A DNA stretch of 9,153 bases from DAOUET01 sp034430155 (GTDB lineage: Bacteria > Chloroflexota > Anaerolineae > Anaerolineales > UBA4823): positions 1 to 9,153 of the forward strand of contig DAOUET010000055.1 of the NCBI GenBank assembly GCA_034430155.1, given 5' to 3'. The position numbers and the translations under genes are program-made. Of the stretch, positions 1 through 6,110 are shown one piece after another (the stretch's first letter is position 1; each line of letters starts with the position of its first letter). Under the pieces are notes generated by a model. That model searched no databases. It worked only from the letters and a program-made list of their open reading frames with translations, and was not told the origin of the DNA.

Positions 1-1385
1 GTCAGAGTCACCTCTGTACCAACCGTTCCACTTATCGGCGAAAAGGCGTAGATAACCGGTTGATTAGTGGCACTCAAGGCCAGGTAGTTATGCAGGTAAT
101 ATTCCGAACCACTATCGCTGGCCAGAACCACAATTCCGGTGGTGCTGTTTACGTTTTGCTTGGTTGAGGTGGGGTCGTTAACGCCGGTATCCAATGAACT
201 TTTAATGAACGGCACTCCTAAACCAGCTGGGAAGGCGATGTTATCCATGTCTGCGATCTTAAAGTAGATCCCGGAATCGCCGTTACCGTCTTTATTACGT
301 GTGAAAACATAAAGGTGGCGATTGTCGGTGTCGATAAGCAGGTCGGGACGGGTGGCACTTTCATCCCCGCTGGTATAGACAGGATAAGCCGACCAGTTTC
401 CTGCTGAGGTACAAGCCGATCCGCTCAAACAAACCAACACGACGATTAACGCGGCGTTTTTCGAGGTTTTTACCACCGCGAATATGCTTCCGGCGCTATC
501 AGATTGTATCGATTTGAGGTTGATGTGGTCGTCCGCGGAGGTAGTGTAAGCGCCAACACTGGCCCAATTACTGTCTAAGTCCCCATCCGAATGCATCGCG
601 AAGTACATATGCTTGGTATTCTGGTTGCTCCACATCACCCCGATGCGACCGCCATAAGCGATAATAGATGAAATATCATCGCTATCTTTACCGCTTGGTA
701 GATTATCGGCGTCTGTTGCGGGTAAAATATAGGGTTCTCTCCAGTTCAAATCATCGCCGTCGATGCTGTGGTTTATCCAAACCTTGTATACATCATCACT
801 TGGGTCTTTTTGAGCATATGTAATCCATAATGTTCCAGCTGTATCTTTCGCCACAACCAGCGCTTCGGTTTTGCCGCTGCCTATTTCCACAGGGAAATCA
901 CTATCAAGGGAATAGACATCCGATCCCGAATCATAACTGTATCGATATAACCTGCCTTGTTCTGCAAGGGTTGCTGCTTCAACCCCTTCGCCCGCCCAGA
1001 TATGGGAGACCACATACAAGTGAACCCCATCCCGTAAAGTATCCATCTTAGTATCGCTTCGATTGTCGATGGGGGTGCCAGTATCTACCCAGGTCTGGGT
1101 TCCCACATCTAGTCTAAAGATGTGATAAGCATCGTCCGGTTTTTCCCACATACCAGCCCACCAGAATCCATCGTTCCACCACAGCTTACTCTCTGGTTTT
1201 TCCGCAGTTACTTCCCCGTTCAAGCCCGTGTCAGTGGGAAATTGGAAATCACGGTAGCCCACTTCCACCGGTGTTGAAGCTTGCACCGCAGGTAAATTCC
1301 CAATCAGGAAAATCCCAGCGAGAACAGCATACCAAATCACGTGCCAGACCTTTCTTGGATTTCGTACGCGATGTGTTTTACTCAT
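1..1385 (-). CDS. Secreted beta-propeller (sialidase-like) protein with a C-terminal IPT/TIG-like start; 3' end outside window
   Basis: An uninterrupted frame of 461 codons runs from the ATG at 1385 off the left edge. A Shine-Dalgarno AAGGAG lies nine bases upstream of the ATG. Residues 1-36 look like a signal peptide: basic start, hydrophobic stretch about 14-30, and VQA before a likely cleavage site. The rest is rich in Asp, Trp, Tyr and Gly, with repeated short beta-strand units such as LYRYSYDSGSDVYSLD, TLWITYAQKD and HLYVFTRNKD. This is typical of BNR/sialidase-type beta-propellers, though I see no clean Asp-box series and cannot assign catalysis. The last residues, PVIYAFSPISGTVGTEVTL, match the start of IPT/TIG immunoglobulin-like domains found in large secreted proteins, so more domains probably follow. 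Inference: an exported protein that binds or cleaves surface carbohydrate. The frame is certain; the function is not. Confidence 0.8.
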   Translation of the reverse strand, partial: MSKTHRVRNPRKVWHVIWYAVLAGIFLIGNLPAVQASTPVEVGYRDFQFPTDTGLNGEVTAEKPESKLWWNDGFWWAGMWEKPDDAYHIFRLDVGTQTWVDTGTPIDNRSDTKMDTLRDGVHLYVVSHIWAGEGVEAATLAEQGRLYRYSYDSGSDVYSLDSDFPVEIGSGKTEALVVAKDTAGTLWITYAQKDPSDDVYKVWINHSIDGDDLNWREPYILPATDADNLPSGKDSDDISSIIAYGGRIGVMWSNQNTKHMYFAMHSDGDLDSNWASVGAYTTSADDHINLKSIQSDSAGSIFAVVKTSKNAALIVVLVCLSGSACTSAGNWSAYPVYTSGDESATRPDLLIDTDNRHLYVFTRNKDGNGDSGIYFKIADMDNIAFPAGLGVPFIKSSLDTGVNDPTSTKQNVNSTTGIVVLASDSGSEYYLHNYLALSATNQPVIYAFSPISGTVGTEVTL

Positions 1386-1549
1386 TCTGGATGTCTCCTT
1401 CAAGAAGGTACAGGATTATTGATGCTATCACTTCAATAAATTACAATAAGCCCCCGATGGATTGGTCATTGCAGTCAAATCGACCGCTGTTCTCTATCTC
1501 ATGGGAGATGTATAATCTAATTTCCCGAGAATAGATTTCTAAATTAAAG

Positions 1550-1573
1550 GATAGTCCCTATTCGGTGACTATC
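1550..1573 (-). terminator. Stem-loop, possible weak terminator after the lyase unit
   Basis: On the minus strand GATAGTC pairs perfectly with GACTATC across a 10-base loop, in which CC/GG can add two pairs. It is followed by CTTTAATTT, a poor U-tract. The site lies about 150 bases beyond the lyase stop and ahead of the propeller gene, so a terminator is the natural reading. The A/T-rich stem and interrupted T run make it weak, and an operator in the propeller leader is an alternative. Confidence 0.35.
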
Positions 1574-1708
1574 GTTAAAAATGAAGGATTTGTAGATTAA
1601 AACAGATGTTTAAGACTCAACAACCCCTCGGAGACATCAGCTAAACGACCGTATTCTCCCCGTATGGTCAGCTCGCCCGCCAATCTACCCCCATGAAATG
1701 GTCGGCAA

Positions 1709-1727
1709 ACCAATGATATCCATTGGT
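1709..1727. repeat. 7-bp inverted repeat abutting the lyase stop codon
   Basis: ACCAATG (1709-1715) and CATTGGT (1721-1727) are perfect reverse complements around a five-base spacer. On the minus strand the hairpin begins at the base after the TAG stop and is followed only by TTTG, so it is not a canonical terminator. It could protect the 3' end of the mRNA or be chance. Confidence 0.5.
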
Positions 1728-2990
1728 CTACGTGCCGCCGCCAGGCTTGATTACTCCATTGAAGGGCGGTCTGTCTTTCGAATGAGTCCAGTCGGTCCAA
1801 CCCATATTCTTGCCGGGTCGAGTCGGACTGATGGCAGGGAAATCAGTGCCATAGGCGTTATTGATCAGCCACGGCAGCCAAATATCGTCCCCCTCAGGTA
1901 CCCAACCAATCTCATAAAGGAACTTCACAGCCCGTAGCAGAGCTTGATCTTGCCAATCATAAACCGCATATCCCGCTCGATAAAGGATTTCTGCTTGCAC
2001 GAATGCACCCTGTAACGCTTCCCAGGCATAACCGGTTTCATTTGGCGGCCATGTAAATTTACCCCCACGCCGCATCTCCTCTGGCAACGCCCCATCGATG
2101 GAATGGCCATCTTTTGTAGCCCCTTTCGGATTGACTCCTACGGGATGCTTCGGATCTGCCTGCCAGTACAATTCTCCATAAATAAACCCCTTATAAGCTT
2201 CCCTGTCTCCCAGATAGCCTTTAAATACCTGAGCTGTTCGCTCCAATTCAGCTTTATCCCCCAAATACATGGCCACCGCCGCGCGGGAAGCGCCAGCATG
2301 ATTTCCCCAATTATTGGGTCGTTCCTCGTGGGTGCTCCTTAATGTGTAACCGTCCAAATTTTCTGTTAACGTATGACCCAACCAGGTTCTGAACATTTGA
2401 TCCTCCCCGGGTTCCGCTGGCAAGTTCACTAAATCTGCGGAGATGACATAAGCCACCAGCTCTCGCCCCAAAGCCAGAGAACGCCCTCCCTCTTCCGTCC
2501 CGATACTCGCCATTAAATTGTCTATGACTTCTTGCCGATATTTCTGCTCACCCGTCCTGGCATAAACGAGCGCTTTAGCTAACACATACACGTTGTTCAA
2601 TTGATCCTGGTCACTAAGATCTGGCTTCCCAGGATCCTGATCGGCAGCAGCTTTAAGGTTATCCCAGGCGACTCCTGAGGTTGGCAGGTTGGCAAGTTCT
2701 TCTTTCGTGATCCAGATTCCGATGTAAGGTTCTTGCGCTTCTGGTCCTGCTGGTATAACCGTTGATAGGGTCGCTTGTGGCGTTTCCCCAAGCAATTGAG
2801 GAGTAGCAATCGCGGTCGGGTTAGCCTTGACCACCTCGGATCTCATTGGTAACTCAATGCTCGACTGCGTCGGGAAATTACAAGCCGAAAGGCTCAACAC
2901 CGCCAGTAATATAAAACAGAATATTTGGTATTGCAAAAAATCAGCAAAACGATTCAAAATGGTTATCCTGTATCTATCAATCACTCTCAT
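1728..2990 (-). CDS. Secreted lipoprotein, alginate-lyase-like polysaccharide lyase
   Basis: The 420-residue product begins with a hydrophobic signal (about 21-36) ending in LSAC, so Cys37 should be lipidated and the protein anchored outside the inner membrane. A low-complexity linker to about residue 88 precedes an alpha-helical domain resembling the alginate lyase / alpha-alpha toroid superfamily. That domain shows NNWGNH at 226-231, the region where such lyases carry catalytic Asn/His, then HSIDGALPEEM (296-306), GYAWEALQGAF (320-330) and GWTDWTH near the C terminus (397-403). Family members cleave uronate-containing polymers by beta-elimination; the actual substrate is unknown. The ATG overlaps the end of the small upstream gene by 14 bases, suggesting translational coupling. 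A TTG at 2957, with AGGA eight bases upstream, is an alternative start that leaves a shorter, more typical lipoprotein signal. The frame continues 19 sense codons beyond the TAG stop. Confidence 0.75.
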   Translation of the reverse strand: MRVIDRYRITILNRFADFLQYQIFCFILLAVLSLSACNFPTQSSIELPMRSEVVKANPTAIATPQLLGETPQATLSTVIPAGPEAQEPYIGIWITKEELANLPTSGVAWDNLKAAADQDPGKPDLSDQDQLNNVYVLAKALVYARTGEQKYRQEVIDNLMASIGTEEGGRSLALGRELVAYVISADLVNLPAEPGEDQMFRTWLGHTLTENLDGYTLRSTHEERPNNWGNHAGASRAAVAMYLGDKAELERTAQVFKGYLGDREAYKGFIYGELYWQADPKHPVGVNPKGATKDGHSIDGALPEEMRRGGKFTWPPNETGYAWEALQGAFVQAEILYRAGYAVYDWQDQALLRAVKFLYEIGWVPEGDDIWLPWLINNAYGTDFPAISPTRPGKNMGWTDWTHSKDRPPFNGVIKPGGGT

Positions 2991-3222
2991 TGACTAATAA
3001 TTCTAGCTTTTCCCTTGCCAGACGTTGGAGAAAGATCGGTACAAAAGCGGTCACAGTCGCATTCTGTAATTCGCCAGCGACCTCATATGCAACTTGACGA
3101 ATCTGCTCCTGGGATACTTTACCCCCAAGATCACGCCATATCTCCTCGATGAGACTCTCATCAACTTGGATGATATTCCCTAGCTGGTTGTCCTTATCAT
3201 TGATCGATGGATTTAGTTCCAT
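2977..3222 (-). CDS. Small helical protein of unknown function, coupled to the lyase gene
   Basis: I do not recognise this 81-residue protein with confidence. The chosen ATG at 3222 has an ideal GGAGGG seven bases upstream. The ATG at 3228 is only one base from that site, and the TTG at 3237 overlaps it. After a polar N terminus, residues from about 20 onward predict as three amphipathic helices: ESLIEEIWRDLGG, SQEQIRQVAYEVAGELQ, then TVTAFVPIFLQRLAREKLELL. There is no signal peptide or membrane segment, so it is probably cytoplasmic. The third helix, with FVP and an RxxRE pattern, recalls small three-helix-bundle proteins of unknown role. Its stop overlaps the lyase start, and a strong promoter lies just upstream, so the two genes form one transcription unit. 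Regulator, chaperone and toxin-antitoxin-like roles are all possible and unproven. Confidence 0.7.
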   Translation of the reverse strand: MELNPSINDKDNQLGNIIQVDESLIEEIWRDLGGKVSQEQIRQVAYEVAGELQNATVTAFVPIFLQRLAREKLELLVNESD

Positions 3223-3229
3223 GGTCATT

Positions 3230-3235
3230 CCCTCC
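3230..3235 (-). promoter_or_regulatory. Shine-Dalgarno GGAGGG that decides the small-protein start
   Basis: GGAGGG sits seven bases before the ATG at 3222 and only one base before the ATG at 3228, which favours 3222 as the true start. Confidence 0.65.
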
Positions 3236-3265
3236 AATAATGTGATGATGAACCAACGATCTGTA

Positions 3266-3344
3266 ACAAATTTTATTTACCATACCAATGGATTTTCTTA
3301 GCTCCCCAAATAAAGGCCATTATATTCTTTCTAGTAAAATTTGT
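3266..3344. repeat. Perfect 10-bp inverted repeat pair around the small-protein promoter
   Basis: ACAAATTTTA (3266-3275) and TAAAATTTGT (3335-3344) are exact reverse complements 59 bases apart. One arm lies inside the -35/-10 spacer of the promoter at 3319-3347; the other lies in the predicted 5' leader of the small-protein mRNA. The arrangement fits two half-sites or operators for a DNA-looping regulator, but A/T-rich chance matches are possible. Confidence 0.5.
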
Positions 3345-3347
3345 CAG
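3319..3347 (-). promoter_or_regulatory. Sigma70-type promoter for the small protein-lyase unit
   Basis: On the minus strand CTGACA (3347-3342) is followed after exactly 17 bases by TATAAT (3324-3319). This is a perfect -10 hexamer and a -35 differing from consensus at one base. Transcription would start near 3312 and leave a leader of about 90 bases before the ATG at 3222. The -35 overlaps the final codons of the epimerase gene, so the lyase unit can be expressed independently of the genes upstream. Confidence 0.65.
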
Positions 3348-4354
3348 TTACTCCAGAGACCTGACCGATTCTCTCTATACCATGCCACCGTTTTTCGTAA
3401 ACCATTTTCTAGATCGTCAAGAGGCTGGTAGCCGAGCACCTGGCGCGCTCGGGAAATATCACTATAAGATCGTATAATATCTCCGGAACGAGGCGGACCA
3501 TAAGCAGGTTTCACCTTGAAACCGATAATTTCTTCAAGAACATCCACGAGCTCCAGCAAATTGGTCTCTTTCCCCGCACCGATATTGAAGATTTCACCAT
3601 GCGCGTTCTCTAAGTTACAAGCTTGCAGGTTCGCTTGAACCACGTTTGTGACATAAATGAAATCTCGAGATTGGTGGCCATCCCCATAAATCATAGGGGG
3701 CACTCCATTTATCAAGCGCGTGATGAACTTGGGTATAGCGGCTGCATACCCCCCTCTTGGATCCTGGCGAGGACCGAAGACATTGAAATATCTCAGGCAA
3801 ACCGTTGGCAAACCGTAAACATGGGTGAAAGATCGGCATAGTTGTTCACCGCTCAGTTTGGCGGCTGCATAAGGTGAAAGCGCTTTCGGTGCCATTCCCT
3901 CATGGTGAGGTGCAGGCTGGTCGCCATAGACCGCGCTGGAAGAAGAGAACACCAGCCTGCGCACCCCAGACTGACGGGCTGCTAGTAAAAGATTGTGGGT
4001 ACCTTGAATATTGCTTTCGAAACTGCGTTCCGGGTGCTCCACTGATTCAGGGACTGATACCAACGCAGCCAGATGGAACACGAACTCTATTCCCTCGACT
4101 GCCTGCTGCACAGTAGCCAAATTGCTGACATCCCCTTCTATCAGCTCAATCTTATCCTTCACTTGACTGAGATTCTCGCGTCGGCCCGTCGTGAATAGGT
4201 CCAAAACACGTACTCGACCTCCCTCGGTTACCAAACGTTGGACGATATGAGAGCCGATGAAACCAGCACCACCGGTAACCAGGAAATACCGTCCTTCTGG
4301 CGAAAATGTAGTTAAGTTAGCCTGTCTAGAATCGATCAACTTTTTTCTGTTCAA
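3344..4354 (-). CDS. NAD-dependent nucleotide-sugar epimerase (extended SDR, UDP-hexose/HexNAc 4-epimerase-like)
   Basis: This extended short-chain dehydrogenase of 336 residues should interconvert nucleotide sugars at C4 in the cytoplasm, supplying polymer precursors. Visible signatures are the NAD-binding TGGAGFIG (27-34), an acidic Asp52 after the second strand, the FSSSSAVYG strand (136-144) with the catalytic Ser, the catalytic pair Tyr162/Lys166 in PYAAAK, and RYFNVFGPRQDP (188-199) followed by DGHQSRDFIYV. The last pattern resembles the WbpP/TviC-type UDP-N-acetylhexosamine epimerases as well as GalE, so the substrate cannot be fixed from sequence. The start is unsure: the frame offers TTG at 4354 with no clear Shine-Dalgarno site, and the conserved fold begins only near residue 22. 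It lies just after a probable terminator, so it may have its own promoter, which I cannot identify. Confidence 0.85.
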   Translation of the reverse strand: MNRKKLIDSRQANLTTFSPEGRYFLVTGGAGFIGSHIVQRLVTEGGRVRVLDLFTTGRRENLSQVKDKIELIEGDVSNLATVQQAVEGIEFVFHLAALVSVPESVEHPERSFESNIQGTHNLLLAARQSGVRRLVFSSSSAVYGDQPAPHHEGMAPKALSPYAAAKLSGEQLCRSFTHVYGLPTVCLRYFNVFGPRQDPRGGYAAAIPKFITRLINGVPPMIYGDGHQSRDFIYVTNVVQANLQACNLENAHGEIFNIGAGKETNLLELVDVLEEIIGFKVKPAYGPPRSGDIIRSYSDISRARQVLGYQPLDDLENGLRKTVAWYRENRSGLWSN

Positions 4355-4386
4355 TATTAATAGAGAAGCAAGCAGTTTGGTGTCCT

Positions 4387-4415
4387 AAAAACGGGGTTGG
4401 GCGGGTTTCCCCCGT
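4387..4415 (-). terminator. Rho-independent terminator closing the membrane-protein operon
   Basis: On the minus strand ACGGGG pairs with CCCCGT around a 13-base loop, followed directly by a T run (five Ts counting the stem end). It lies 18 bases after the stop of the second membrane protein. An alternative smaller GGG/CCC stem can form inside the loop. The G/C-rich stem plus T tract is the standard layout. Confidence 0.6.
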
Positions 4416-4433
4416 CCTCCCCAGGTAAATCCT

Positions 4434-5258
4434 TTAACTACGCAGGTCCTGGTGGATCGATATGGGTGAAACCGCCATAATTCTGGTTGCCATTCTCCCC
4501 AAAGTTTTCAATTGAAAAACCAGGAAAAGAAAGAAGCCCATAGAAAGCACCAGGCCCATGATTTCATTGTATTCAACGATTATAAAATTAGGCTCTTGGA
4601 TAGGAAAGATAATATTGCGATATATTCTCCACACAAACATCAACAAGAAATATGGGATGAGGGAATAATGAGGCACTAAGAACGATAGTCGCCTTTGTAA
4701 ATTGCCGGGCACTTTCCAACGCAGGATTACCAGGGGTAGAATAGTACCGTAGGCGCCTGCCAGCAGCTGCATCCAGCGGAAAATTTCTTCAAGTAAGCCA
4801 GCAGGATCGCTGATGGTTTGCAGCCCTTGGTTACTTGCCGCATATGCGGTTGAGAGATCCGCTCCGAATAAGGTCTGACCCCAATTGATTTTATCCCCAA
4901 TAATCAGAACAAAACTGGCGCTCAAACCCAAATAAAGCAGTGCCACAAACCTCTCTCTCACGACCCACAACCGCCTTACGACCACCAGACTTAGAATAAG
5001 ATCGAAATACCATATCAGAACTGGCACAAATTCCATAAGCGCTAATCCCTTCGACCCAGTGAACCAGCGATACAGCTCCCAATTCACTACGCTAAAGATC
5101 GCTGCGGATAACGCCACGACCACGGGTAGAAGCATAATCCCAAGGACCATGCGTTCGGATAAATTCCAGGTCCGCCCTGCGTCCTCCATGAGATGTTTTA
5201 CCTTTTCGCTTATACCAGTTCTGTGAACTACTGCTGTGTCTTTTGGCGCTTCAATCAT
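4434..5258 (-). CDS. Multi-pass membrane protein, second tandem paralogue
   Basis: This 274-residue protein has about six hydrophobic segments (near 37-58, 77-95, 104-121, 161-179, 194-211 and 231-249). It is a clear paralogue of the gene just upstream: both share the order QLL/MLxGAYGTILPL, LRWKVP, PHxSLIPYF, FVWRIxRN and EYNE. In this copy the loop after the third segment reads GDKINWGQ (121-128), where the sister reads GEEISWGQ, and the following NLHN tetrad is missing (GLQTIS here). If the acidic pair is catalytic or binds metal or sugar, this copy has lost it. The ATG has GGAGA six bases upstream. It is the last gene before a terminator and follows its paralogue by 44 bases. The family is not one I can name; a role in polymer export, anchoring or lipid-linked assembly is inference from context. 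Confidence 0.75.
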   Translation of the reverse strand: MIEAPKDTAVVHRTGISEKVKHLMEDAGRTWNLSERMVLGIMLLPVVVALSAAIFSVVNWELYRWFTGSKGLALMEFVPVLIWYFDLILSLVVVRRLWVVRERFVALLYLGLSASFVLIIGDKINWGQTLFGADLSTAYAASNQGLQTISDPAGLLEEIFRWMQLLAGAYGTILPLVILRWKVPGNLQRRLSFLVPHYSLIPYFLLMFVWRIYRNIIFPIQEPNFIIVEYNEIMGLVLSMGFFLFLVFQLKTLGRMATRIMAVSPISIHQDLRS

Positions 5259-5302
5259 CGGTGGTCTCCAGACAAGGATCGGCTTAATCTATAATACTCA
5301 AG

Positions 5303-6082
5303 TCAAGGGCTTACACCCTTCCGCCTAAATCTTCTCAACTGGTAAATCATGAAAAGGAAGAGGCCGACCGCCAATACCAACTCCAGGACCTCATTGTACT
5401 CCGATACCACGAAATAAAATCTTTCTGGGACTTCGGTCAGGTTACGGAATATCCTCCAGACAAACAGCATGACAAAATAAGGGATTAATGAAAAATGTGG
5501 GATCGCCACCGCGGTTAACTTCTCGAAGCGAGTAGGCACTTTCCAGCGCAAGACTGCTAAGGGCAATATCGTACCGTATGCACCCACCAACATTTGAATC
5601 CATTTGAACGTAGACCCAACGCCATAGATATTGTGCAAATTGGTTTCATCTTGTTTGTTTGACGAAGCAATTGATTCAGCTGTTTGCCAACCGAAGATTC
5701 GTTGCCCCCAGCTGATCTCCTCGCCGATCAGGAAAAACAAGCAGAGACTAAACCCCAAGAAGAGAAAAGCTACCATTTTCTCACCGGCGCGCCATTGCCG
5801 CCAGGCGTAGACCAAGCTGAGAACCAGCGCCAGGGAATAAAAAAGAACCTGTGAGTCTTCGACAAAACCATCCTCTTGCGTGTACCATTTATAGGCACTC
5901 TTTCCAAGCAATGCTGCTACAACACCAGAAAGTGCTATCAGAAACGGAAGTATTTCCAAGAGGATGATCATTCTTGGAGATAAATCCCAGGCGTGAGTGC
6001 TTTCAGAAATAAAATCCTGAACGAGTTTAGTTATCGAGAATCCTCTTTTAACTGATTTAGGTGTTGCCACAGCCTGCTTCAT
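5303..6082 (-). CDS. Multi-pass membrane protein, first tandem paralogue, with GEEISWGQ motif
   Basis: This 259-residue protein has about six membrane segments (near 39-59, 79-95, 103-120, 161-178, 192-209 and 230-247). Between segments three and four it carries GEEISWGQRIFGW (120-132) and then KQDETNLHN (143-151). I recall this combination in uncharacterised membrane proteins from many bacteria, without an assigned function. Two adjacent Glu, Trp, Gln and the Asn-Leu-His-Asn tetrad could form a polar active or binding site at the membrane surface. The ATG at 6082 is preferred over an in-frame start at 6130 because AGGAGGTG lies five bases before it, and because the longer form would overlap the glycosyltransferase gene. 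It sits 28 bases after that gene, so it is in the same operon. Confidence 0.78.
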   Translation of the reverse strand: MKQAVATPKSVKRGFSITKLVQDFISESTHAWDLSPRMIILLEILPFLIALSGVVAALLGKSAYKWYTQEDGFVEDSQVLFYSLALVLSLVYAWRQWRAGEKMVAFLFLGFSLCLFFLIGEEISWGQRIFGWQTAESIASSNKQDETNLHNIYGVGSTFKWIQMLVGAYGTILPLAVLRWKVPTRFEKLTAVAIPHFSLIPYFVMLFVWRIFRNLTEVPERFYFVVSEYNEVLELVLAVGLFLFMIYQLRRFRRKGVSP

Positions 6083-6087
6083 TGTTT

Positions 6088-6095
6088 CACCTCCT
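6088..6095 (-). promoter_or_regulatory. Strong Shine-Dalgarno AGGAGGTG fixing the membrane-protein start
   Basis: A near-perfect anti-16S match lies five bases before the ATG at 6082. It argues against the longer in-frame reading that would begin at 6130 inside the glycosyltransferase gene. Confidence 0.8.
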
Positions 6096-6110
6096 GACGA
6101 GATCTGCCAA

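Larger units (their letters stand above)
1386..1727. other. Intergenic region of 342 bases with two stem-loops
   Basis: This gap separates the lyase stop from the start of the secreted propeller gene. It holds a 7-bp stem directly at the lyase stop (1709-1727), a second 7-bp stem-loop at 1550-1573, and an A/T-rich leader that should contain the promoter of the propeller gene. On the minus strand a TATACA-like hexamer occurs near 1510-1515, but I find no convincing -35 partner. Short frames on both strands overlap here and show no Shine-Dalgarno site or recognisable motif. A short extension of the lyase frame past its TAG also falls here. Confidence 0.6.

Noticed and set aside
830..1534. Plus-strand open frames of 73 and 87 codons
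   Set aside because: They lie opposite the secreted propeller gene and its leader, are of low-complexity composition, and have no ribosome site or family signature.
1597..1800. Minus-strand frame of 67 codons overlapping the lyase C terminus
   Set aside because: It overlaps the well-supported lyase end in another frame, lacks a Shine-Dalgarno site, and shows no recognisable motif. It might mark a frameshifted lyase tail, but the lyase frame itself keeps family-like sequence up to GWTDWTH.
3266..3344. Inverted repeat pair as ends of a small mobile element
   Set aside because: The 59 bases between the arms hold a promoter and no coding capacity. One arm lies across the epimerase stop, and I see no flanking target duplication.
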